DNA from: Enterococcus sp. ZJ1622
Lineage (GTDB): Bacteria > Bacillota > Bacilli > Lactobacillales > Enterococcaceae
Direction of reading: 5' to 3'
Assembly: GCF_011038845.1 (NCBI RefSeq)
Contig: NZ_JAAKDW010000008.1
Span: forward strand, 112,907 to 176,906
DNA length: 64,000 nt
How positions within the stretch are numbered: the first letter of the stretch is position 1; every line of letters starts with the position of its first letter. The notes under the pieces are model-generated. The model did not search any database and was not told the origin of the DNA. It worked only from the letters and a program-made list of their open reading frames with translations. Below are positions 11,890 through 18,729 of the stretch, piece after piece. A program made the position numbers and the translations under genes.

Positions 11890-11898
11890 TGGTACACT
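11890..11898 (+). promoter_or_regulatory. Extended -10 promoter of mgsA
   Basis: TGGTACACT is an extended -10 about 45 bases before the mgsA start. No clear -35 is visible. Confidence 0.45.
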
Positions 11899-11943
11899 GG
11901 AAGAAACAATTTGCACAAAAAGTGTGGAAGAGGAGTGTCATTT

Positions 11944-12366
11944 ATGAAAATTGCATTGATTGCCCATGATAGAAAAAAACCGATGATGGTCAAATTAGCG
12001 ACAGCGTACCAGACGATACTGGAAAAACACGAATTATTTGCCACTGGAACGACTGGTCAAAAAATCACTGAAGCGACTGGGCTGAAGATCCATCGTTTCA
12101 AATCAGGTCCTTTAGGCGGGGATCAGCAGATCGGCGCGATGATTTCCGAGGATCAGCTGGATCTGGTCATCTTTCTTCGCGATCCGTTAGCTGCTCAGCC
12201 GCATGAACCGGATGTGACCGCACTGATCCGTTTGTCAGATGTTTACGAGATTCCTTTAGCAACAAATATCGGAACAGCAGAAGTGCTGTTAAGAGGGCTG
12301 GAAGCTGGTTTTTTGGATTTTCGGACGATTGTCCATGAACTGGAAAAGCGGCCGCTGTCATTTTGA
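11944..12366 (+). CDS. mgsA: Methylglyoxal synthase
   Basis: 140 residues. Converts dihydroxyacetone phosphate to methylglyoxal and phosphate, a bypass of lower glycolysis that relieves sugar-phosphate stress. The start [12 protein letters not shown], the phosphate loop ATGTTGQKI, the catalytic Asp region [14 protein letters not shown] and VIFLRDPL are all typical. Earlier ATGs lie in the same frame, but the ATG at 11944 has GAGGAG about 9 bases upstream and gives the standard length. It is divergent from msmK, another sugar-metabolism gene. Confidence 0.95.
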   Translation: MKIALIAHDRKKPMMVKLATAYQTILEKHELFATGTTGQKITEATGLKIHRFKSGPLGGDQQIGAMISEDQLDLVIFLRDPLAAQPHEPDVTALIRLSDVYEIPLATNIGTAEVLLRGLEAGFLDFRTIVHELEKRPLSF

Positions 12367-12488
12367 GTAAATAAAAAAATTTAATTATTGTTCGTTTTTT
12401 ATCTCAGTGATTCACGTAATAGTGTTTTGCTATGCGGTTATTCACGAACATAAAACGGAATAACTTGTTTATCATTAGTTTTCTTTGT

Positions 12489-12517
12489 TTGCAGCAGATG
12501 GAAAAATGTGCTATAGT
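12489..12517 (+). promoter_or_regulatory. folT promoter
   Basis: -35 TTGCAG (12489-12494), a 17-base spacer and extended -10 TGCTATAGT (hexamer 12512-12517), about 30 bases before the riboswitch. Confidence 0.55.
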
Positions 12518-12546
12518 TCATCTGGGAATTGTTTCCCAAAATAAAT

Positions 12547-12610
12547 CAGAGTAGGAAATAAAGCGTTAAGTGCTGAGAGGATGGGATGTTGCCTCTCGGA
12601 CGAAGGACAA
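12547..12610 (+). promoter_or_regulatory. THF riboswitch
   Basis: The tetrahydrofolate riboswitch core is visible: GAGTAGG at the 5' side, then GCGTTAAGTGC, GGATGGGATGTTGCCTC and the 3' ACGAAGGA. This aptamer class binds reduced folate and normally controls folT or folate biosynthesis genes, exactly as placed here. The 60 bases after it include a GCTGC...GCAGC hairpin just before the AAAGGAG of folT, so control of ribosome access is likely (inference). Confidence 0.88.
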
Positions 12611-12679
12611 ATTGTTCGCGGTTTTATTTTCGCATTCGCTGCATGTATTGTGTAGCAGCTCTTAAAGGAGATGCTAAAA

Positions 12680-13216
12680 ATGAAGAAAAATCGATTAGAT
12701 GCACGTATGATCGCTATCATGGGACTATTGATCGCTTTGATGGTCACATTATCTCGTCTGGTATCGATCGAAACACCCTTTGTCAAGATCAGTGTTACTT
12801 TTATTCCACAAGTGATCATGGGGATCCTCTTTGGGCCGTTCTGGTCAGGAATAGGAGCTGTACTAGCTGACTTGGTAGGCATGGCATTGTTCGCTAAATC
12901 CACATTCTTTCTTGGATTTACGCTGAATGCGTTCATTGAAGGAGCGATTTACGGGTTCTTCTTTTACCGAAAAGAGATTACTTGGAAAAATGCGATCCTT
13001 GCAACGTTGAGTGTCACACTGATCATCAATCTGATTCTGACACCGTTATGGCTGGCTATGTTGTACAACGTGCCATTGTTCAGCTGGGTCGTCTGGGCGC
13101 CTCGCCTGTTAAAAACAGTGATCTGGCTGCCACTGCAATCGATTGCTACCTATTATGTCGGTAGAAGTATCCCATATAAGAAGATATTAAGAAGTTTAAC
13201 TATTCATGCAAAATAA
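12680..13216 (+). CDS. folT: Folate ECF transporter S component
   Basis: 178 residues, six helices, ECF S component that captures folate and works with the shared EcfAA'T module. Its start (MKKNRLDARMIAIMGLLIAL) and the FIPQVIMGILFGPFWSG...LADLVGM block are typical of FolT, and the THF riboswitch upstream supports the substrate. ATGs lie at 12671 and 12680; AAAGGAG directly abuts the first, so the second (9-base spacing) is the start. It ends at a strong bidirectional terminator shared with the convergent ABC exporter. Confidence 0.92.
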   Translation: MKKNRLDARMIAIMGLLIALMVTLSRLVSIETPFVKISVTFIPQVIMGILFGPFWSGIGAVLADLVGMALFAKSTFFLGFTLNAFIEGAIYGFFFYRKEITWKNAILATLSVTLIINLILTPLWLAMLYNVPLFSWVVWAPRLLKTVIWLPLQSIATYYVGRSIPYKKILRSLTIHAK

Positions 13217-13260
13217 AAAACAAGCAGTCTTCCCATCCCAGAAGACTGCTTGTTTTTATT
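13215..13260. terminator. Bidirectional terminator between folT and the ABC exporter
   Basis: AAACAAGCAGTCTTC and GAAGACTGCTTGTTT form a perfect 15-bp stem with A and T runs on the outer sides. The stop codon of the ABC gene on the minus strand lies within it. Confidence 0.9.
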
Positions 13261-15019
13261 GTGCGGTGAATTGTGCTTGATAAAGCTGACGGTAATATCC
13301 GTCTTTTTGCAATAGTTCGTCATGAGAACCCATCTCGACAATGGCTCCTTGATCCATGACTAATATCTGATCCGCATTTTTGATAGTAGATAGCCGATGG
13401 GCGATGACGAAGCTGGTTTTTCCTTCCATCATCGCAAGAAAGGCTTTTTGGATCTTTTTTTCTGTCAAGGTATCTACAGAGCTGGTCGCTTCATCTAGAA
13501 TCAGCATCGGTGGATTGCTGATCATCGTACGTGCGATGGTCAGAAGCTGACGTTGCCCATCTGAGATTTTCAATCCTTGTCCGCCAATCTTTGTCGAGAG
13601 CTTTTCCGGAAGTCTCTGAACGAATTCATACATATAAGAAGCTTTCAGTGCTTCATAGATTTCCTCGTCAGTTGCTTCAGGATTCCCGTAACGGAGGTTT
13701 TCACGCAGGGTACTGTCGAACAGCCAAGTATCTTGTAGGACCATCCCGAAGCTTTTACGCAGTGTATCACGTTTGATCGTCCTGATATCATGTCCATCGA
13801 TCGTGATAGTCCCGCTAGTCGTATCATAAAACCGCATCAGTAAATTGACAAGCGTTGATTTACCAGCACCGGTTTTTCCTACGATCGCAATGGTTTGACC
13901 AGGATGTGCCACAAAATTGAAATCTTCGATCAACTGTTGCTGAGGGACATAAGAAAAGGACACATGATCGAAAGCGACTTCTCCATGGATCGTTGCCGGC
14001 TCCAATGCATACGCATCTGGTGCGTCTGGTTTTTCTTCTGGCTGATCGATCAGTTCGAATGCACGATCCAAACCGGCAAGAGCCGTTTGCAGCTGGGTCG
14101 TGATCCCTGACAATTCAATGAAAGGTTTCGAGAATTGACTGGAATAGATCGTGAAGCTGGAGATCACACCTACAGTGATGTCAGAGCCTGATCTCAAGGC
14201 TAGCAATCCGCCAACCAGTCCGATGGAAAGATAGGCCATGTGATCCACAAATCGAGAAGAAGGGTTCGTCAATGAAGAAGAGAATTGCGCCCGTTGTCCT
14301 TTTTCATAAAGATCCCAGTTCAAATCTTCGAATTGCTGCTGGTTCATTTCCTCTTGCTGGAATGCTTTGACGATTTTCTGGTTCCCGATACGTTCTGTGA
14401 CGAAGCCGGAAATGTGACCGATAATCTTTTGCTGTCTGTCGAAGTTTGCTTGTGAAGCACGTGCAACGATCCAGCTGACAAGAAATATGATCGGAGTAGA
14501 ACACAAGACGACAAGTGTGAGCAGCGGACTTAAACGCAGCATGAAAACAAACGAGAGAACAATGATCGCTACACCAGAGAAAATCTGATTGAACGCCGCA
14601 GAGATTGCAATGGAGATGTTGTCCATATCATTCGTGAAACGGCTGACGATGTTCCCATGTGAGTTTTGATCATAGTATCTGAGTGGTAAACGGTTCAGAT
14701 GGGCGAACGCATCTTTTCTCAACTTTGCGACGGAAAGGTAAGCTAGGCGATTGCTCAATACTTGGATCAGCCATTGACTGACGACGTTGATCAGTACGAT
14801 CCCGCCGAATAAGACGAGCAAATGAAACAGACGATCGAAATGGACTTGCCCTTCGCCGATCATTTGGTCGATGCTTTGACCGATCTGCAGTGTCATAACG
14901 ACCGTAGCCACGCCGTTGATGATTCCTAAAACTACAGCTAGCCAGATATTTTTGGAATAAGCAGTCAGATAAGGGACGAATCGTTTGAGTATCTGCCAGG
15001 ATAATTTTTTTTGTTTCAT
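13256..15019 (-). CDS. Heterodimeric ABC exporter, catalytic-site subunit
   Basis: 587 residues: an N-terminal six-helix transmembrane domain (to about 320) and a C-terminal nucleotide-binding domain with Walker A GKTGAGKST, Walker B LILDEATSSVD (intact catalytic Glu) and H-loop FVIAHRLST. Its signature is ISDGQRQL instead of LSGGQ. That degenerate signature faces the Walker A/B of the partner subunit, which is also degenerate, so the pair is an asymmetric exporter of the LmrCD/EfrCD/YfiBC kind. Its start overlaps the end of the partner gene by 4 bases. Multidrug or lipid export is likely; no substrate is evident. Confidence 0.88.
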   Translation of the reverse strand: MKQKKLSWQILKRFVPYLTAYSKNIWLAVVLGIINGVATVVMTLQIGQSIDQMIGEGQVHFDRLFHLLVLFGGIVLINVVSQWLIQVLSNRLAYLSVAKLRKDAFAHLNRLPLRYYDQNSHGNIVSRFTNDMDNISIAISAAFNQIFSGVAIIVLSFVFMLRLSPLLTLVVLCSTPIIFLVSWIVARASQANFDRQQKIIGHISGFVTERIGNQKIVKAFQQEEMNQQQFEDLNWDLYEKGQRAQFSSSLTNPSSRFVDHMAYLSIGLVGGLLALRSGSDITVGVISSFTIYSSQFSKPFIELSGITTQLQTALAGLDRAFELIDQPEEKPDAPDAYALEPATIHGEVAFDHVSFSYVPQQQLIEDFNFVAHPGQTIAIVGKTGAGKSTLVNLLMRFYDTTSGTITIDGHDIRTIKRDTLRKSFGMVLQDTWLFDSTLRENLRYGNPEATDEEIYEALKASYMYEFVQRLPEKLSTKIGGQGLKISDGQRQLLTIARTMISNPPMLILDEATSSVDTLTEKKIQKAFLAMMEGKTSFVIAHRLSTIKNADQILVMDQGAIVEMGSHDELLQKDGYYRQLYQAQFTAQ

Positions 15020-16734
15020 TCTTCTTCCTCCTGTGACGAGACGATTTCGCGGTATTCAGATGACTGGCGGAGCAGTACTTCATGCGTTCCCTGTGCGGCG
15101 ATACGCCCCTGATCCATCACTAGGATCGTTTGGGCTTCTTGGATCGAACGGACTCTTTGCGAGATGATGATAACAGTAGTATCCAAAGAAGTCTGCAATG
15201 CTTTTCGCAAGTCGAGATCTGTCTGGTAGTCCAATGCGCTGAGCGAGTCGTCCAAAATCAGCAGTTCAGGTTTAGCAATCAGCGCGCGTGCGATCGTCAA
15301 TCGCTGTTTTTGACCGCCGGAGAAGTTTTTCCCGTTTTCCATCACTTGGGTATCCAAACCTTCAGGAAGTTTTCGGACGAATTCTTCTGCCTGGGCAATT
15401 CTCAAAGCTTCCCAGCATTCTTCATCTGTAGCGTCTTGTTTTCCCCACTGCAGATTTTCTCGGATCGTGCCGGTAAACAACACGGCTGTTTGCGGAACAA
15501 GGGCAATCTGGTTTCTCAACCGGTCAAGCTTCCATGAACGGACATCCAGATCGTCTAATGACACCGATCCCTCACTCACATCATAGAAACGCGGGATCAG
15601 CTGGGTCAAGGTCGTTTTCCCGCTCCCAGTTGGTCCGATGATCCCTAGAACGGACTTTCTCTTCAACTGGAAAGTGATATCTTGCAAAGCCAGACCAGAT
15701 TCTGGTGTATAACGAAAATCAACGTGATCGAACTGGACGATCGTTTCAGAATCCATCACAGGTTTTCTAGATTCTTTTGAATCAGTGATCGTGTTTTCTG
15801 TGTCTAAAACTTCCTTGACACGATTTCCTGAAGCTTCTGCTCTCGTGAAGATCACCACGAGATTCGAAACGACGATCAATGCTAATAGCATTTGATTCAT
15901 GTAATTGATCAAAGCCAGCACTTGTCCTTGCTGCAGCCCGCCAATGTTGACTTTGATGCCGCCGACCGTCAGCAAGCAGATGATCCCGATGTTCATGATC
16001 AAAGTAGTTGCTGGTGACAGCAATGCAGAGATATTAGAGACCCGAAGATAATTTTTAGCTAATTCATCGGTCTCTCCATCAAAAGCATGAACTTCTGTTT
16101 TAGTACGGGCAAATGCGCGGATCACCCGTACGCCACTTAGATTCTGACTGACCGTTTCATTCAAGCGGTCCAGCTTTTCCTGTACTTTTTGATAAAGGGG
16201 AACGGTCTTTTTGATGATGAAAAACAAAATGACCGAGAAAACAGGCAATAGTGCCAGGAAAAACAATCCGATCTCCCAATCGATCACAAAAGCCATCACG
16301 ACAGACCCGATACTTAGGAAAGGAGCACGGATCAGCAAACGGATGACCATAGCAAGAGCAAGCTGCAGCTGGTTGATATCATTAGTCATCCGGGTGATCA
16401 GAGTATCTGTCCCGAAATAGTTCAACTCATTGTGCGAGAACGAGTTGATCTTTTTGATTAGCTGGTTTCTTAGTTCTGTTCCGAATCCTTGAGATGCAAC
16501 TGATGCATAATATTGACAGATAATCGCACAAATCAAACCGATGACTGACATCGCGACCATCCATAACCCCATTTTGATGATCACGCCGAGGTCATTCATC
16601 TTTAGACCATTGTCGATCAAAGAAGCCATCAAAAGCGGCAGGATCAGCTCGAAGACCGCTTCAAGGAATTTGAAAAACGGTCCTAAAATGATCTGCTTAC
16701 GATAGTCTTTTGCATAACGTAACAATTGAATCAT
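15016..16734 (-). CDS. Heterodimeric ABC exporter, degenerate-site subunit
   Basis: 572 residues: six-helix transmembrane domain plus nucleotide-binding domain. Signature FSGGQKQRL is intact, but Walker B is LILDDSLSALD (Asp replaces the catalytic Glu) and the switch His is replaced by Gln (IIISQRVRS). This is the degenerate half-site typical of heterodimeric type IV exporters. The frame opens at 16767, but the ATG at 16734 has AGGAGG six bases upstream. It is first of a two-gene operon with the gene at 13256-15019. Closest named relatives by these features are EfrC, LmrC and YfiB, but I cannot assign an orthologue. Confidence 0.88.
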   Translation of the reverse strand: MIQLLRYAKDYRKQIILGPFFKFLEAVFELILPLLMASLIDNGLKMNDLGVIIKMGLWMVAMSVIGLICAIICQYYASVASQGFGTELRNQLIKKINSFSHNELNYFGTDTLITRMTNDINQLQLALAMVIRLLIRAPFLSIGSVVMAFVIDWEIGLFFLALLPVFSVILFFIIKKTVPLYQKVQEKLDRLNETVSQNLSGVRVIRAFARTKTEVHAFDGETDELAKNYLRVSNISALLSPATTLIMNIGIICLLTVGGIKVNIGGLQQGQVLALINYMNQMLLALIVVSNLVVIFTRAEASGNRVKEVLDTENTITDSKESRKPVMDSETIVQFDHVDFRYTPESGLALQDITFQLKRKSVLGIIGPTGSGKTTLTQLIPRFYDVSEGSVSLDDLDVRSWKLDRLRNQIALVPQTAVLFTGTIRENLQWGKQDATDEECWEALRIAQAEEFVRKLPEGLDTQVMENGKNFSGGQKQRLTIARALIAKPELLILDDSLSALDYQTDLDLRKALQTSLDTTVIIISQRVRSIQEAQTILVMDQGRIAAQGTHEVLLRQSSEYREIVSSQEEEE

Positions 16735-16788
16735 ATGATTCCTCCTATTATTTATTTGTATACTCACAAAATAAGCAAATCCTCTTCC

Positions 16789-16817
16789 ATTGTAGCGGAT
16801 GAAATTTAGAATGAAAA
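16789..16817 (-). promoter_or_regulatory. Promoter of the ABC exporter operon
   Basis: On the minus strand -35 TTTTCA (16817-16812), a 17-base spacer and -10 TACAAT (16794-16789). Confidence 0.5.
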
Positions 16818-16892
16818 GAGAACAAGCCTTTTCATAAATGAAAGTTTTATTAATAGTAGACAGTTTGGGGGAAAAGTGATTCTGTTTTCAAA

Positions 16893-16937
16893 AAAAGAAG
16901 AGAGTAGGGCAAAATCAGCCCCAGCCTCTTCCTAAAC
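16893..16937 (-). terminator. Minus-strand terminator downstream of small ORFs
   Basis: On the minus strand GGAAGAGGCTGGGGC pairs with GCCCTACTCTCTTC, followed by seven T. It lies upstream of the ABC operon promoter, so it must end another minus-strand transcript, probably one from the small ORFs at 17009-17213. Confidence 0.6.
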
Positions 16938-17008
16938 AAGAATGTCCTGTTTTCTATCTGCTTATGATGGATAAGTTTGCCTAGATGAAAATTAACTGAC
17001 GATGACAG

Positions 17009-17213
17009 CTATTTATCTCTTGAGAATAAAAAAGTGGTGATGCTACGGTTCAAGTAGAAGATCGCAAGGATCAAACAAATGGTATTTGTAATAAATAGGA
17101 TCTCATAAAACGGTGAAGGTGAAGCTTCATTCTCCATAAGAACTAGTGTTATTTTTTGGTGAATAAATTAAAATTATTGACGTTATTAAATCTAATAATA
17201 TCTTTTTCTTCAT
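17009..17213 (-). pseudogene. Candidate frameshifted small membrane/surface protein
   Basis: Two short minus-strand frames overlap. The first (17213-17127, 28 codons) starts MKKKILLDLITSIILIYS after AAAGGA, like a signal peptide. The second (17137-17009, 42 codons) starts MENEASPSPFYE and continues as one membrane helix (EILFITNTICLILAIFYL) with a charged tail. A one-base shift near 17130 would join them into a ~68-residue protein with signal peptide, Pro/Ser-rich stretch and C-terminal anchor, the build of a small cell-wall-anchored protein, though no LPxTG is left. A terminator follows. The pieces could also be two small proteins, or chance frames. Confidence 0.35.
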
Positions 17214-17268
17214 AAAGAATTATCCTTTTTTTGGATGTTATTGAATTATTTTTATATTTATTTTATAA

Positions 17269-17601
17269 GGTTATTGTAACAAATTGTTTACGGGAATTCT
17301 AATAAATTTTGAAACAAGTGAAAGCGGAAATTTTCGAGCAATCAGAAGAATTTTACGTGTAGAAATGATTCGAGGATACAACGGATTGTCTAAACAATTT
17401 GGAGGAACTGTTTACGTTCATTTAGAGGATGCTAACCGCATTTTTTACATTGTGAACGGTGACTTTTTCAATAACGGAACGACGACTTGGAATGCGGGTG
17501 TGAATATCGGGGTAGGGAAAAACTCGTCTATCAGGTTTGGCGTAACGAATACAACCTCCCATTATCAATATCGTTATGTCGAAAGTCGGTTGAGATTTTA
17601 A
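17269..17601 (+). pseudogene. Open frame without start, possible gene remnant
   Basis: A frame of about 110 codons is open from a stop at 17266-17268 to a stop at 17599-17601. It has no ATG near its 5' end (a TTG at 17284, a first ATG at 17365) and no ribosome site. The encoded sequence is protein-like (GGTVYVHLEDANRIFYIVNG, then NNGTTTWNAGVNIGVGKNSS), with beta-rich alternation and Asn/Gly turns as in secreted proteins. I read it as the C-terminal remnant of a lost gene. The surrounding DNA is distinctly A+T-rich. Confidence 0.3.
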
Positions 17602-17760
17602 GAGAGGTTACGGAGGCTGTTGCTTCATTTGAACAACAAAGAACAAATTCAGAAACACAGTATCTTATGGTTTTTAACGATTGAGATTTGGATTTCCAAG
17701 CTGGCAAACAGGTACGCTGATAGTATGTAGAAGCACCAAGCTGAACCCAAGAAAAAACGA

Positions 17761-18159
17761 AAGGAGCTGTGACAAACATCTTGTCCAACTCCTTTTTCCA
17801 AATATACGGTGTTCCATCTGCTGCTTTTCGGTAATAAGCTCACTGAACAAGAAAATATGAGAAGCTATTTTCTGTTCAGTATCCTTATTCCTTAAAGCAG
17901 AACGCAGTTGTCACAACCTCACACACGGTGTTCTCTTGCCAACTCCTCGGGCACAAATCACAATATTCATCAAACATGAGAAGCTGTTTTTTGAAATTGT
18001 TCCTTGTGCCTCAGAGTGAAACGGCGGGCTCACAACCTCTGATTCACGGTGTTCCAGAGACAGCCTATCGGCAATAAGGCACGATTTTGTAAAATATGGA
18101 AAGCTATTTTTCAAAATCGCTTCTTATCGCTCAAGGCTGAACATCTCTGTCACAACCTC
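17761..18159 (+). repeat. Intergenic hairpin repeat, cluster C (terminator-like hairpin plus three units)
   Basis: An imperfect AAGGAGctgtgACAA...TTGTccaaCTCCTTTTT hairpin (17761-17798) is followed by three plus-oriented units: 17807-17920 (subtype 1), 17926-18039 (subtype 2) and 18047-18159 (subtype 3). Each begins CGGTGTTC and ends CACAACCTC. Arms pair within each unit but differ between units, for example GGGCACAA with TTGTGCCTC in subtype 2 and CGATTTTG with CAAAATCG in subtype 3. No gene lies between 17602 and 18316. Confidence 0.85.
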
Positions 18160-18316
18160 TTTCTAAATGGGAAAAAACAAATGATGGTTGTAATCAATAG
18201 AAGAACGGGGACAACATCCTCTTTCATCTCTATAGCAATCATACTGCTGTTTCGTTATTTTTTCCAATAATGAATATTTATATCCTCTATAATGTTTTGT
18301 AATGGCATCATTATGT

Positions 18317-18535
18317 TCATTTTGAATGAAATGCTTTGTAAAAAGCGTAGATCAATACAAAGAAAAATAATACAGTGATCTGCACCAGATAGTGTACATC
18401 GATCAGCTGGACACGTGTCTGTTCAGTGATCGCCATGTATAGCAGCGGTAAGAAAAAGACAACGGCAAGATAAGAGCCGACGATTTCTCTGAAGGTTCTC
18501 CAAGCCTGTTGTTTTTTCGCCTTCTTTTTGCTCAT
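18317..18535 (-). CDS. Small two-helix membrane protein
   Basis: 72 residues from the ATG at 18535: a strongly basic N-terminus (MSKKKAKKQQAWR) and two membrane helices (about 21-39 and 47-66). I recognise no family. An upstream in-frame ATG (18553) lacks a ribosome site, while GAGAGGA precedes 18535 by about 9 bases. It lies between repeat cluster C and the divergent gfrR gene. Function unknown. Confidence 0.55.
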   Translation of the reverse strand: MSKKKAKKQQAWRTFREIVGSYLAVVFFLPLLYMAITEQTRVQLIDVHYLVQITVLFFFVLIYAFYKAFHSK

Positions 18536-18683
18536 TTCTCTCAGTCCTCTCATCAGATGTATTTTTTCGATATGTACATTGCTTGTGAATGAAACATTTA
18601 TTTTTCGAGTAAGAATTATAATCGAAAGAAGTATAAGTGTCTATGAATAGAAAAAAACATAAAAAACTATTTAAAAAATCTTA

Positions 18684-18711
18684 TTGACAAAATGAATCCG
18701 TTTTCTATGAT
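18684..18711 (+). promoter_or_regulatory. gfrR promoter
   Basis: -35 TTGACA (18684-18689), a 16-base spacer and -10 TATGAT (18706-18711), about 20 bases before the start codon. Confidence 0.65.
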
Positions 18712-18729
18712 TGAATGGAGGTGAGTAAG

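Noticed and set aside
17761..18170. Repeat cluster C as a CRISPR array or tRNA cluster
   Set aside because: Units are self-pairing, ~115 bp, without short direct repeats and unique spacers, and no tRNA fold or cas gene is present.
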